Shown here piece after piece: positions 1 to 7,936 of a stretch of 15,634 bases of DNA (the stretch's first letter is position 1; every line of letters starts with the position of its first letter). The DNA is from an uncultured Oscillospiraceae bacterium (lineage in GTDB: Bacteria; Bacillota; Clostridia; Oscillospirales; Oscillospiraceae). The notes beneath the pieces were generated by a model that was not told the DNA's origin, made no database searches, and was given only the letters and a program-made list of their open reading frames with translations. The translations under genes and the position numbers were made by a program. The stretch lies in assembly GCA_934589835.1 (NCBI GenBank), contig CAKTOK010000038.1:1-15634 (forward strand), read 5' to 3'.

Positions 1-1916
1 CCATGACCAACCGCCCCGACCTGTGGGGTCACTACGGCATCGCCCGGGAGCTGGCGGCGCTGTACCACCTGCCCATGACGGAGTTCCCCCACTTCGACCG
101 GAATGTGACCAACACCTCCGGCTTCCACGTCACCGTGGAGGATACGGAGCGCTGCCCCCGCTACCTGTCCGCCCAGATCGAAGGCCTGTCCGTCAAGCCC
201 GCCCCCTATCAGATGCAGAGCCGGATCTGGCGGATGGGGATGCGCCCCATCAACGCGCTGGTGGATGTCACCAACTATGTGATGCTGGCCACGGGACAAC
301 CCACCCATGCCTTCGACTCCGACCACATTGCCGGCCATATCATCGTGCGCCGCGCCGGTGAGGGCGAGAAGCTGCTGCTGCTCAACGGCAAGGAGCTGAC
401 GCTGACCGCCGACGATCTGACCATCGCCGACGACGCCGGTGTGGTGGGCCTGGCCGGCGTCATGGGCGGCGCCAAGGACTCCATCCTGCCTGAGACGGAC
501 AAGGTCATTCTGGAGGTGGCCAACTTCCAGGCCGCCGGCATCCGCCGTACCGCCCTGCGCTATGACAACCGCACCGAGGCCTCCGCCCGCTACGAAAAGG
601 CCATCGACCCCGAGCGCTGCGATCAGGCCTTCGACCTGTCCATGCAGCTGCTCCATGAGCTGTACCCCGAGATGAAGGTCACCGGTCTGGCGGATCACTA
701 CCCCGTCCCCCTGAAAAAGGCGGAGCTTGACGTGGCCCTCAGCTGGCTGGAGCGCCGTCTGGGCAAGACCCTGACGCCGGAGGATATCACCGCCAAGCTG
801 GCGCCGCTGGGCTTCCAGCTCACCTTCAACGGCGACAATATGCATGTGGTGGTGCCCACCTGGCGCTCCACCGGCGACGTGTCCATCAAGGCCGACATCA
901 TGGAGGAAGTGGCCCGGATGTACGGCTACGAGAACTTCGAGGCCGCGCCCATCACCACCTCCTTCGACGGCGCCATCAACCAGCTGGACAAGGATCTGGA
1001 GCGCCACATCAAGGAGTATCTGTCCATCCGCTGCGGGATGCAGGAGATCTTCACCTACCCGTGGATGGACGAGGCGTATGTCAACGCCGTACTTCAGAGC
1101 ACTGACGGCATTCTGGCCCTGTCCACGCCGCCGTCCCCCTCCGAGCGTCTGATCCGCTCCTCCCTGCTGCCCAATCTGTGCAAGGCGGTGGCGAAAAACG
1201 AGCGGTACTACGGCGATTTCGCCATCTATGAAACGGCGCAGGTGTTCCGCGACGAGCATTACACCGCGCCCTACGATCCCCGAGAAAAGCTGCCCTCCCA
1301 GCGCAAGAACGTGGCCGGCGCCTTCGTGTCCGCCGGCAAGGACGTGACGGCCCTGTTCCGCAGAGCCAAGGGCGTGGTGGAGCAGATGCCCCGCTACACA
1401 CACATGGAGACCTACACCCTCAGGCAGGTAGAAAAGCCCGTCTGGGCTGATGAAGTGGTGTGGCTGAACATCTATCTGGGCGAGGAGCGCATCGGCGATC
1501 TGGCCCTGCTGAGCAAGCGGGTGTCCATGGCCTGCGGCATCAAGAATGTCAACGTCATGCTGTTCCAGCTGGATCAGGACGCGCTGGTGCCTCTGCGCTC
1601 CCGCACCAATACCTTCACCCATCTGGCCGAGTACCCCATGACCGACTATGACATTTCCGTCCTGCTGGACGGCGAGGTGAAGTGGGCGGACGTGGCCCAG
1701 ACTATCGGCGGCATCAAAAGCGAGCTGCTCCACGGCGCGTCCTTCGTGGATGAGTACCGCGGCAAGCAGGTGCCGGAGGGCAAAAAGTCCCTGACGGCAC
1801 GGCTGATTATCGGCTCCCGCGAGAAGACCCTGACCTCCGGCGAGATCGAGGAGGTCGCCAACAGCGTCATCAAGAAGCTGGCCAAGCGCTTCGGCGCGGA
1901 GCTGCGCTCCCGCTGA
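1..1916 (+). CDS. pheT: Phenylalanine--tRNA ligase beta subunit, 5'-truncated by window edge
   Basis: The beta chain of the alpha2-beta2 phenylalanyl-tRNA synthetase, which charges tRNA-Phe in the cytoplasm. Only the last ~637 residues are visible; the family is about 800 residues, so roughly 160 N-terminal residues (including the EMAP-like tRNA-binding domain) lie before the window. Reading frame starts at base 3, and the ATG there is internal. Visible order: the [14 protein letters not shown] block at the edge; the B3/B4 editing domain with [14 protein letters not shown] (about residues 81-94) and GQPTHAFD; a B5 domain (about 235-315); the catalytic-like core; and a C-terminal FDX-ACB tRNA-binding domain (about 540-635) ending [10 protein letters not shown]. 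pheS is expected just upstream. No clear terminator follows the TGA at 1914-1916, so some readthrough into ireB is possible. Confidence 0.97.
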   Translation, partial: MTNRPDLWGHYGIARELAALYHLPMTEFPHFDRNVTNTSGFHVTVEDTERCPRYLSAQIEGLSVKPAPYQMQSRIWRMGMRPINALVDVTNYVMLATGQPTHAFDSDHIAGHIIVRRAGEGEKLLLLNGKELTLTADDLTIADDAGVVGLAGVMGGAKDSILPETDKVILEVANFQAAGIRRTALRYDNRTEASARYEKAIDPERCDQAFDLSMQLLHELYPEMKVTGLADHYPVPLKKAELDVALSWLERRLGKTLTPEDITAKLAPLGFQLTFNGDNMHVVVPTWRSTGDVSIKADIMEEVARMYGYENFEAAPITTSFDGAINQLDKDLERHIKEYLSIRCGMQEIFTYPWMDEAYVNAVLQSTDGILALSTPPSPSERLIRSSLLPNLCKAVAKNERYYGDFAIYETAQVFRDEHYTAPYDPREKLPSQRKNVAGAFVSAGKDVTALFRRAKGVVEQMPRYTHMETYTLRQVEKPVWADEVVWLNIYLGEERIGDLALLSKRVSMACGIKNVNVMLFQLDQDALVPLRSRTNTFTHLAEYPMTDYDISVLLDGEVKWADVAQTIGGIKSELLHGASFVDEYRGKQVPEGKKSLTARLIIGSREKTLTSGEIEEVANSVIKKLAKRFGAELRSR

Positions 1917-1953
1917 GCTCCCCACTTTTTCCGGCGAGCCCGTGTTTTCCCTC

Positions 1954-1982
1954 TTTACAGAAGCGGGGAAATGGCGTATACT
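1954..1982 (+). promoter_or_regulatory. Sigma-A-type promoter of ireB
   Basis: TTTACA at 1954-1959, a 17-base spacer, and TATACT at 1977-1982. Both hexamers match the consensus at five of six positions with ideal spacing. It lies between the pheT stop and the IreB start, about 25 bases before the start codon, leaving a short leader with the ribosome site AGGAAAGGA at 1995-2003. Confidence 0.75.
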
Positions 1983-2013
1983 TGAGAGGATATTAGGAAA
2001 GGACGGTGTCGAT

Positions 2014-2259
2014 ATGGACGATTTCACCAGAAAGTTCAACGCAGCTGAAGACAAGGACCAGCAGGTGCATTACATCCTGACCACCGTTTACGAGTCTCTC
2101 AAGGAAAAGGGCTATGATCCCATCAACCAGATCGTGGGCTACATCCTGTCGGAGGATCCTACCTACATCACCAATCACAACTCTGCACGCACGCTGATCT
2201 GCAAGATCGATCGGGATGAGCTGCTGCAGGTGCTGGTCAAGAGCTATCTGGAGCTGTAA
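2014..2259 (+). CDS. ireB: IreB family regulatory phosphoprotein
   Basis: Small cytoplasmic protein of the IreB (DUF965) family, 81 residues, typical size. In Enterococcus faecalis IreB is a substrate of the PASTA kinase IreK and acts negatively in intrinsic cephalosporin resistance; the role here is inferred from the family. The family core is very clear: [14 protein letters not shown], then [18 protein letters not shown], then an [12 protein letters not shown] segment. The ATG at 2014 is chosen because it follows AGGAAAGGA with a 10-base spacer; an in-frame ATG at 1942 lies upstream of the -10 box and cannot be used from that promoter. Only one threonine (T5) lies in the N-terminal tail, whereas the E. 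faecalis protein is reported to be phosphorylated on two. A strong terminator follows directly. Confidence 0.93.
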   Translation: MDDFTRKFNAAEDKDQQVHYILTTVYESLKEKGYDPINQIVGYILSEDPTYITNHNSARTLICKIDRDELLQVLVKSYLEL

Positions 2260-2270
2260 AAGAACCGGTA

Positions 2271-2303
2271 AAATGCCGCACGGCGGGCCGTGCGGCATTT
2301 TTT
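2271..2303 (+). terminator. Rho-independent terminator of ireB
   Basis: Perfect 13-bp stem (left arm 2271-2283, right arm 2288-2300) with a four-base loop, followed by an unbroken T run at 2298-2303. It begins 12 bases after the ireB stop. Confidence 0.9.
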
Positions 2304-2359
2304 CTGCCTGCTTCGACGGGCTTTTGCCGCATCTGCCGGATTTTTCCTGCCGGTGCGCG

Positions 2360-2388
2360 TTGACAGGCGGCGCCAGATGTGTTACAAT
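2360..2388 (+). promoter_or_regulatory. Extended -10 sigma-A promoter of the 2422-3742 unit
   Basis: Perfect -35 TTGACA at 2360-2365, a 17-base spacer, and -10 TACAAT at 2383-2388, preceded by the extended -10 TGT at 2380-2382. One of the two best promoters in the window (with 15020-15048), suggesting solid vegetative expression. The leader to the ATG at 2422 is about 27 bases. Confidence 0.85.
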
Positions 2389-2421
2389 TTGGTTACAAAG
2401 TATTTCAATGGAGGTATCCTC

Positions 2422-2721
2422 ATGGCAGATGTGAAAAAGGGCGAAGGCCTTGTCTATAAAAATCATCCCCTGCGCCGCGTGGACAATCTGATCTACTACG
2501 GCAGCATGGCCGACAAATACATCGTCATGTTCCAGATCCTGGACACCAAAAAGGAACAGGACATGAACGTGGCTACCCGGGTGTCCGTGCAGCTCCAGCT
2601 CACTGACCCCGATCTGCGCTCCCGTGACCGCGTGGTGAAGAAGTCCGAGAAGGACAGTCTGTATGCCGCCATGGACGTGGGCAGCATCTGGCTGGAGCGG
2701 GCGCTGGCGGGAAAGCTGTAA
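2422..2721 (+). CDS. Conserved-looking hypothetical protein, 99 aa
   Basis: I do not recognise the family. The 99-residue product starts MADVKKGEG and is soluble and charged, with no signal peptide or membrane segment. The pattern suggests a compact alpha/beta fold: a central beta-rich part (Y-I-V-M-F-Q-I-L-D, then V-A-T-R-V-S-V-Q-L-Q-L-T-D), a basic stretch with R-S-R-D-R-V-V-K-K, and a C-terminal helix (Y-A-A-M-D-V-G-S-I-W-L-E-R-A-L). The ATG at 2422 is chosen because GGAGG at 2410-2414 lies seven bases before it and a strong promoter ends at 2388; the longer open frame from 2290 would start inside the ireB terminator. The stop is four bases from the next start, so it is co-transcribed with the wall hydrolase. 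Nothing in the sequence identifies a function. Confidence 0.8.
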   Translation: MADVKKGEGLVYKNHPLRRVDNLIYYGSMADKYIVMFQILDTKKEQDMNVATRVSVQLQLTDPDLRSRDRVVKKSEKDSLYAAMDVGSIWLERALAGKL

Positions 2722-2725
2722 GCCC

Positions 2726-3742
2726 ATGAAACGTATCCTGACCGCGGCATTGGCCGCTGTGGTGATGGCCTCCGCCATCACCGGCATCACCGTTCTGACT
2801 GAACGGTGCAAAACTCCCGTGATCCCGGTGGCCTACGCCATCCCTCTAAACGCATCTGTCGCTCTGCCCTCCGCCTCCGAAAAGCTGGAAAGCGCGGCAG
2901 GCCCTGTCATGACCTCCGGCGCGGCACTGTGCGCCGCCGTGACGCCGGCCACGCCGGATGCGGTGGAGGCGGCCATTGCCACCATCGAGCGCCAGAAGGC
3001 CGAGGCCGAGGAAAAGGCCCGCGCGGAAGCGGAGGCCAAGGCCAAAGCGGAGGCGGAAGCCAAGGCAAAGGCCGCGGCCATCGCCATGCAGGCCAAAAAT
3101 GCCGCCGCGCCGCTGGGCGACGGCGTCATCAACGCCTCGGATGTGCGCCTACGCAGTGAGGCCAACACCTCCTCCGCTATTCTGGCCACTCTGTCCAAGG
3201 GAACGGCCGTTACCGTCCTGAGCCAGAACGACAGCTGGTACGCCGTGAGCTGTAATGGCGCCAGCGGCTATGTGGCCCAGCAGTATGTGACGCTGGGCAA
3301 CGCCCTGCCCACCGAGGACGATGCCGCCGATACCGGCAGTGACAACACCAACGAGATTCCCGCCAGCGTCTCCGGCAGCTCCGCCGTCAGTCTGGCGTAC
3401 CAGTACATGGGCGTGCCCTATGTCTATGGCGGCGCGTCCCCCAGCGGCTTCGACTGCTCCGGCTTCACCATGTATGTGTACAGCCAGCTGGGCGTGTCCC
3501 TGCCTCACGGCGCCACGCCCCAGCTGAACTATGGCACCGCCGTGGACCGCAGCGACCTTCAGCCCGGTGATCTGGTGTTCTTCCAGGACTACGGCTATGT
3601 AGCCTCCCATGTGGGCATCTACGTGGGCGACGGCCAATTCATCCACGCCTCGTCCTCCTCCAGCAACGGCTACTGCGTGTGCGTCTCATCCTTGACCAGT
3701 GGGTACTACAACACCCACTACCTGACAGCACGCCGCTTCTGA
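2726..3742 (+). CDS. Secreted SH3b-NlpC/P60 peptidoglycan endopeptidase
   Basis: A 338-residue exported wall hydrolase. Order: N-terminal signal peptide or anchor (basic MKR, then a hydrophobic stretch to about residue 24); a short linker; a long Ala/Glu/Lys helix of low complexity (about 80-125), probably coiled coil; an SH3b wall-binding domain (about 133-190, with V-R-L-R-S-E-A-N-T-S-S and W-Y-A-V-S); an acidic Asp/Thr/Asn linker (196-218); and a C-terminal NlpC/P60 domain. The catalytic triad is visible: C244 in FDCSGF, H295 in SHVGIYV, and H307 in FIHA. The family cleaves stem-peptide bonds such as gamma-D-Glu-diaminopimelate. Start chosen at ATG 2726, four bases after the previous stop; an in-frame ATG at 2663 would overlap that gene by 59 bases and spoil the signal peptide. 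The ribosome site is weak, suggesting translational coupling. Confidence 0.93.
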   Translation: MKRILTAALAAVVMASAITGITVLTERCKTPVIPVAYAIPLNASVALPSASEKLESAAGPVMTSGAALCAAVTPATPDAVEAAIATIERQKAEAEEKARAEAEAKAKAEAEAKAKAAAIAMQAKNAAAPLGDGVINASDVRLRSEANTSSAILATLSKGTAVTVLSQNDSWYAVSCNGASGYVAQQYVTLGNALPTEDDAADTGSDNTNEIPASVSGSSAVSLAYQYMGVPYVYGGASPSGFDCSGFTMYVYSQLGVSLPHGATPQLNYGTAVDRSDLQPGDLVFFQDYGYVASHVGIYVGDGQFIHASSSSSNGYCVCVSSLTSGYYNTHYLTARRF

Positions 3743-3746
3743 CACA

Positions 3747-3790
3747 AGAAAAAAGGACTCCGGCCCACACGGGCCGGAGTCCTTTTTTCT
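3747..3790. terminator. Bidirectional terminator between the NlpC/P60 gene and lgt
   Basis: Perfect 20-bp inverted repeat: left arm 3747-3766, ACAC loop 3767-3770, right arm 3771-3790. The GC-rich stem is flanked by an A run on the left and a T run on the right, so it has a U tail in both directions. It lies between the convergent stop codons at 3742 (+) and 3797 (-). Confidence 0.93.
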
Positions 3791-3796
3791 TATCCG

Positions 3797-4723
3797 TTAC
3801 TGCGCTTCTCCGTCCTGCGGCGTCTCCTGCGCCGCCCGGCGGGCGGCCACGAGGTTGACATACAGCTCCTCCGGCTTGTGGGGGCGGAGCTTCAGGTGAT
3901 ACACCAGCATAAACGCCGACACCAGCACCATCACCAGACTCAGCGCCTGGCTGACACGGATGGGTGCGCCGCCGATGGTCCAGTCGAACAGGTACAGGCT
4001 GTCGGTACGCAGGCCCTCAATCCAAAAACGCCCCAGCCCGTACCACAGGAAGTAGCACCAGGTGTTCTGCCCATCGAACCGCCGGACGCGGGATACCACC
4101 AGCGCGATGAGCAGCAGGCCCGCCACGTTCCACAGGCTCTCATACAGGAACGTAGGGTGTACATCCACCAGCTCTCCGGTCTTCGTCACCAGCTCCATGC
4201 GCCACGGCAGGGTCGTCTCGGCGCCGAAGGCCTCGCGGTTCATGAAGTTGCCCCACCGTCCCACGGCCTGCCCGATCAGGAATCCCATAACGATGAGATC
4301 CGTCATTGCTCCCAGCTTGAAGCCTTTTCGGCGGCTGAGCACCAGTCCCACCAGAAACGCAGCGATGACGGCGCCGTAGATAGCAAGGCCGCCATCCCAA
4401 ATGGCTACGGCGCTGCCCCAGTCAAAGGAGCCGTCGGCTTTTTTGAAAATGTCCAGATAGAAAATAACGTAGTACACGCGGGCGCCCACCACGGACAGCG
4501 GCACGCCCCACAGCACGGCGTCCAGCAGATCGTCCTCGCTGATGCCGTACTTTTCCTTCTGCGTCATGCAGAACCACAGCGCCAGCACCACGCCCAGCGC
4601 GATAAGGATGCCGTACCAGTAGATGGCCTTGCCGCCAATGTGGAATGCGGTGCTGGAGAGGGTGAACTCCCAGTCGCCGAAAAGCCCCGGAAAACGGATG
4701 GGGCTGTCAGTCATGATGGCCAC
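3797..4723 (-). CDS. lgt: Prolipoprotein diacylglyceryl transferase
   Basis: Membrane enzyme that moves a diacylglyceryl group from phosphatidylglycerol to the lipobox cysteine of prolipoproteins, the first step of lipoprotein maturation. 308 residues, usual size. Features: the YWYGIL segment (35-40), several membrane spans, W-D-G-G-L-A-I-Y-G-A (109-118), the Lgt signature G-R-W-G-N-F-M-N-R-E-A-F-G (155-167) with the conserved Arg and Asn, and HPTFLYES (189-196). GTG at 4723 is favoured because AAAGGAGG ends eight bases before it; an in-frame ATG at 4714 would leave 17. Its ribosome site overlaps the end of ymfH, whose stop is only three bases away, so the two are translationally linked. The C-terminal tail (about 280-308) is hydrophilic and Ala/Glu-rich. 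It is last in the ymfF-ymfH-lgt unit. Confidence 0.96.
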   Translation of the reverse strand: MAIMTDSPIRFPGLFGDWEFTLSSTAFHIGGKAIYWYGILIALGVVLALWFCMTQKEKYGISEDDLLDAVLWGVPLSVVGARVYYVIFYLDIFKKADGSFDWGSAVAIWDGGLAIYGAVIAAFLVGLVLSRRKGFKLGAMTDLIVMGFLIGQAVGRWGNFMNREAFGAETTLPWRMELVTKTGELVDVHPTFLYESLWNVAGLLLIALVVSRVRRFDGQNTWCYFLWYGLGRFWIEGLRTDSLYLFDWTIGGAPIRVSQALSLVMVLVSAFMLVYHLKLRPHKPEELYVNLVAARRAAQETPQDGEAQ

Positions 4724-4726
4724 GGG

Positions 4727-6010
4727 TCATGCCTCCTTTGGATAGATGATGGAGAGAGCCATGTGGCTCTCCACAAAGCTGTCGCGGATGAAATCCACCA
4801 CGTCCTGCTGGGTGATGCCGTCATAGACCTCAGGAAAGCGGTAGGGGTCATACCGGCGGAAGCAGCCCTCCGCCATGGACACGGCGATAGACTCGAAGGA
4901 GTTCAGCGCCTTCAGGGCAGCGCCGAAGTTGGCGTTGACGATGCGGCGGTAGTACGCCTCGTCCAGCCCTTCTGCCGCAATGCGCCGCGCCTCCGCCAGA
5001 ATGGCCTGCGCCACGGCGTGGGGCTCCTTACTATCGCCGCCGGCATAGACATAGGCCGCGCCGGGCAGGATGTCGTAGCTGGCGCCGAAGGAGCCGTTGA
5101 TGAGTCCCTGACTGTACAGCCGCGCGTACAGCGGACTGGATTCGCCCATCATCAGGTCGCAGGCCAGCTCGCCGATGGCGGTGCTACGCATCTGGGCAGG
5201 GCCGTCCGCCTGCGGGGCGCACTTGAAGCCCAGCAGGAACGTGGGCATGGCCACCTCCATGGTGCAGGAAACCTCCGGCTGTGCCGCCGTCAGAGCCTCC
5301 TCGGGGCCGTGGTCCCGCGGGATCTGGGGGCCGCTGGCCGCAGGCAGTACGCGGCGGGCGGTATCCAGCACCTGCCGGACATCCACATCGCCCACCACCA
5401 CCAGACACATATTGGACGGCGTATAGAACGCCTTGTGGCAGTCGTACAGCGTCTGGGCGGTGATCTGGCGGATACTCTCCACTGAACCGGCCACCGATGT
5501 GCGGGCAGGACTGGTGTGGTACAGCGCCTGCATCAGCCGCTTGTATACCTGCCACTCCGGATTGTCCTCGATCATGTTGATCTCCTGCGCGATGATGCCC
5601 TGCTCCTTCTCCACGCTCTCATCGGTGAAGTAGGGCACGGACACGAAGGACAGCAGGATCTCCAGGTTTTCATAGAACTTCTCCGTGGAGTCGAAGTAGT
5701 AGCAGGTGATGGCGTTGGACGTGAAGGCGTTGGGCTCTGCGCCGTTTCTGGCCAACTCCTGCAAGGCGTTGCCCTCCTTGGTGTCAAACATCTTGTGCTC
5801 CAGATAGTGGGCAATACCGGCGGGCGTATCCAGCCATTGGCCGTTCAGCTGAAAGCGCATATCCATCCCGCCGTAGCGGGTGGCGAACAGCGCGTACTTG
5901 CGGAGATAGTCCTTCTTGGGGACGATACAGACCGGCAGCCCGTTTTCCAGCGTAGTCCAGATGACCTCCTCGCCGATGCGGGGATAGATCGTCTTTTCCG
6001 AATGGGTCAC
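4727..6010 (-). CDS. ymfH: M16B zinc metallopeptidase, YmfH-type (catalytic partner)
   Basis: 427-residue M16 (pitrilysin/insulinase) family protein. The inverted zinc motif is intact: H68-Y-L-E71-H72, with the third ligand probably E143 in A-Q-E-I-N-M. The N-terminal half is the active peptidase-like domain; the C-terminal half is the usual inactive repeat. In Bacillus subtilis the ymfF/ymfH pair has been linked to 5-aminopentanol modification of elongation factor P, and databases use YfmH for this family; the substrate here is unknown. It starts with GTG at 6010 (the first base after it, 6011, separates it from the ymfF TAA at 6012-6014), and AGGAGGAGG lies in the ymfF end. A weakly similar but zinc-less partner directly precedes it, as in two-chain M16 enzymes. 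Confidence 0.9.
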   Translation of the reverse strand: MTHSEKTIYPRIGEEVIWTTLENGLPVCIVPKKDYLRKYALFATRYGGMDMRFQLNGQWLDTPAGIAHYLEHKMFDTKEGNALQELARNGAEPNAFTSNAITCYYFDSTEKFYENLEILLSFVSVPYFTDESVEKEQGIIAQEINMIEDNPEWQVYKRLMQALYHTSPARTSVAGSVESIRQITAQTLYDCHKAFYTPSNMCLVVVGDVDVRQVLDTARRVLPAASGPQIPRDHGPEEALTAAQPEVSCTMEVAMPTFLLGFKCAPQADGPAQMRSTAIGELACDLMMGESSPLYARLYSQGLINGSFGASYDILPGAAYVYAGGDSKEPHAVAQAILAEARRIAAEGLDEAYYRRIVNANFGAALKALNSFESIAVSMAEGCFRRYDPYRFPEVYDGITQQDVVDFIRDSFVESHMALSIIYPKEA

Positions 6011-6011
6011 G

Positions 6012-7277
6012 TTACGCCTCCTCCTTTCCGTGCAGGAAGTATACGGTATCCAGCTTCACCGACTGGGCTGCCGCCATGATACGCTCCTTCGTCACGGCGC
6101 GCAGCGCCTCTGCCAGTTCCGCCGGCGTTTCACCGCAATCTGTGGCGATCTGGCCCAGATAGAAGTTCTCCAGCGCTCCCTGCGCGTCCGGCAGAGATGC
6201 AAGGGAGCTGAGCATGGCCTGCAAGGCTCCCTCCTGCTCCCACGGCTCCCACTGGCCGTGCTGCACGGCATCCAGCTGGCGGGCGATCTCCTCCATGGCG
6301 CGGTCATAGTCCTTCTGCTCCACACCGCTGGAGACGGTCATGATATTCTTGCTGCGGGCGTAGCTGCTGGAGGCGTAGTAGCACAGGGACAGCTTTTCCC
6401 GCACATTCAGAAACAGCTTGGAGTTGCTGGTGCCGCCGAAGATCAGGTTGGCCAGTATCATGGCGGGTATATCCTCCGTGGCGCAGCGGTACCCCAGCGC
6501 CAGCTTGCCCTGGTTCACGTCCATCGTCTCAGTGACAACACGGGGCTGCGCCGGCGCGGCATATTGCCGGATGGGCGCCAGCGGCGTCACCTTGCTCCGG
6601 GGCAGGACTGACAGGGCTGCACGCACCGCGTCCTCCACCCGCCGCTCCTCGGCGCTGCCGCAGTAGAGCACCTCCACGCGGCTGGATGCCAGCAGCTCAC
6701 GCTCATGGCGGTACAGCGTCTCCGCGTCCAGTGCGGCCGCCGACGCCTCATCGCCCAGCCGCAGGACGCTATACGGCTCGGCGGCGCACATCTCCTGCAT
6801 GAGCCGGATGTCCGCCCAGTCCCGCTTGTCGTTGCGTAGGGCGCGGATGCTGTCGATAAGGTTGGCCTTCTCGCTGTTCACATATTCCGTAAGGAACCGG
6901 CCGTCGCGGGTAACGGGATCCAGCAGCATCTCGCCGGTCAGCTGTGCCACCGGCTCCAACAGCTTTTCCCCGTGGGGTGTAAATGCATCGTCGATGAACG
7001 AGGCGGCAAAGCCGATGCACTGGCGCTCCCCCTTCTTTCGCACGATGCTGTCCACCGTGGTGCCGTACAGCGTGTCCATGGCGGCAGACAGGCTCTCCAT
7101 ATCGGGGCAGCGTGCGGTGCCGCGGCTCAGCACGGCGGGCAGCAGCGCATTGGCCGACGCGGCGGCGCGGTCCAGTCCGGTGATGAGATTCACCGTCAGG
7201 CGGCTGGTCTTGAATTTACGGGCGGGCAGATAGGTCAGGAACACGTCCTGCATGATCTCCCGACGGTTTTCATACAT
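6012..7277 (-). CDS. ymfF: M16-like protein without zinc motif, YmfF-type (partner subunit)
   Basis: 421-residue M16-fold protein. At the position of HxxEH it reads L-L-P-A-V-L (45-50), so it should not be catalytic; it likely pairs with YmfH as the substrate-holding half, as zinc-less partners do in two-chain M16 peptidases. Family traits visible: L-S-R-G-T after the dead motif, S-L-S-A-A-M-D-T-L-Y-G-T (62-73), and a C-terminal M16 segment with N-L-I-F-G-G, K-L-F-L-N-V-R-E-K and L-S-L-C-Y-Y-A-S-S-S. ATG at 7277 follows AGGAGG with a seven-base spacer. A TATAAT box at 7319-7324 on this strand sits about 40 bases upstream, though its -35 is poor. It is the first gene of the ymfF-ymfH-lgt unit and starts just after the khpA terminator. 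Confidence 0.88.
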   Translation of the reverse strand: MYENRREIMQDVFLTYLPARKFKTSRLTVNLITGLDRAAASANALLPAVLSRGTARCPDMESLSAAMDTLYGTTVDSIVRKKGERQCIGFAASFIDDAFTPHGEKLLEPVAQLTGEMLLDPVTRDGRFLTEYVNSEKANLIDSIRALRNDKRDWADIRLMQEMCAAEPYSVLRLGDEASAAALDAETLYRHERELLASSRVEVLYCGSAEERRVEDAVRAALSVLPRSKVTPLAPIRQYAAPAQPRVVTETMDVNQGKLALGYRCATEDIPAMILANLIFGGTSNSKLFLNVREKLSLCYYASSSYARSKNIMTVSSGVEQKDYDRAMEEIARQLDAVQHGQWEPWEQEGALQAMLSSLASLPDAQGALENFYLGQIATDCGETPAELAEALRAVTKERIMAAAQSVKLDTVYFLHGKEEA

Positions 7278-7318
7278 GATGGGACCTCCTAAAAATCGTT
7301 CTGTCGATACAGTATGGT

Positions 7319-7324
7319 ATTATA
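7319..7324 (-). promoter_or_regulatory. Probable -10 box of the ymfF-ymfH-lgt operon
   Basis: Perfect TATAAT on the minus strand. The hexamer 17 bases upstream is TTTTCT, a weak -35, so the promoter may depend on an activator or simply be moderate. It lies between the khpA terminator and the ymfF ribosome site. Confidence 0.5.
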
Positions 7325-7349
7325 CACCAGTCCCACGGAAAAGAAAAGC

Positions 7350-7382
7350 AGCAAAAAGAAACTCCCGCCTGAGCGGGAGCTT
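7350..7382 (-). terminator. Terminator of the ylxM-ffh-rpsP-khpA operon
   Basis: On the minus strand a 7-bp GC-rich stem (CTCCCGC at 7362-7368 pairing with GCGGGAG at 7373-7379) with a four-base loop, followed by a T-rich tract (TTTCTTTTT). It begins just after the khpA stop. Confidence 0.85.
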
Positions 7383-7388
7383 CCTCTT

Positions 7389-7619
7389 TCAATCAACGAT
7401 ATCCACCGAAACCTTGGCGCCGGTGCGTTGGGCGTAGGAGCGCACCACCGTGCGGATCTCCTTGGCAATACGGCCCTGACGGCCGATGACCTTGCCCATG
7501 TCCTCAGGGGCCACACGCAGCTGCAGCGTCAGCTCATCGCCCTCCTCGACCTCGGTGACGGACACCTGATCGGGATGCTCTACAAGGCTTCTGGCTATAT
7601 ACAGCAGCAAATCCTTCAT
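7389..7619 (-). CDS. khpA: KH-domain RNA-binding protein KhpA (YlqC)
   Basis: 76-residue single KH domain, the normal size for KhpA/YlqC. The RNA-binding GxxG loop is I-G-R-Q-G-R (G46 to G49) between M-G-K-V and I-A-K-E-I-R-T-V. In Firmicutes such as pneumococcus KhpA pairs with KhpB and binds many transcripts, affecting division and wall synthesis; that role is inferred. It follows rpsP by 14 bases, the usual neighbour. The ribosome site (GGGGG about nine bases before the ATG) is poor, so coupling to rpsP translation is likely. In many Firmicutes rimM and trmD follow; here the operon ends with a terminator instead. Confidence 0.94.
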   Translation of the reverse strand: MKDLLLYIARSLVEHPDQVSVTEVEEGDELTLQLRVAPEDMGKVIGRQGRIAKEIRTVVRSYAQRTGAKVSVDIVD

Positions 7620-7633
7620 GCTTTGCCCCCGGC

Positions 7634-7873
7634 TTACAGAACGTCGACCTTCTTCAGCAGAGCGCGGACGGTCTCAGTGGGCTGGGCGCCGGTCTTGATC
7701 CACTCGCGGGCACGGTCAGCGTCGATGCTGATCTTGGCGGGGGACACGCAGGGATCGTAGGTGCCGATCTCCTCGATGAAGCGGCCATCACGGGGATAGC
7801 GGGAATCAGCGACGACCACGCGGTAGTAAGGAGCCTTCTTAGCGCCCATTCTTCTCAGACGAATCTTGACCAT
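7634..7873 (-). CDS. rpsP: 30S ribosomal protein S16
   Basis: 79 residues, standard for bS16, a primary assembly protein of the small subunit. It opens [20 protein letters not shown], the family's hallmark, followed by [17 protein letters not shown] and a C-terminal [19 protein letters not shown] at 7873 is preceded by GGAGG with a spacer of about ten bases. It lies between ffh (63 bp upstream) and khpA. Confidence 0.98.
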   Translation of the reverse strand: MVKIRLRRMGAKKAPYYRVVVADSRYPRDGRFIEEIGTYDPCVSPAKISIDADRAREWIKTGAQPTETVRALLKKVDVL

Positions 7874-7936
7874 AGTTATTTTTCCTCCATGTATTTTTGT
7901 ATGGTTTATTTGTTAAATGCTTCTGCACTTACACAC

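Noticed and set aside
1993..2811. A 272-codon minus-strand frame opposite ireB and the 99-aa gene
   Set aside because: It runs through two promoters and a terminator and is antisense to a conserved gene.
3878..5485. A 535-codon open frame on the + strand across lgt and ymfH
   Set aside because: It is antisense to two clearly identified genes, is His/Gln/Val-rich as expected for the complement of GC-rich coding DNA, and has no ribosome site or family motif.
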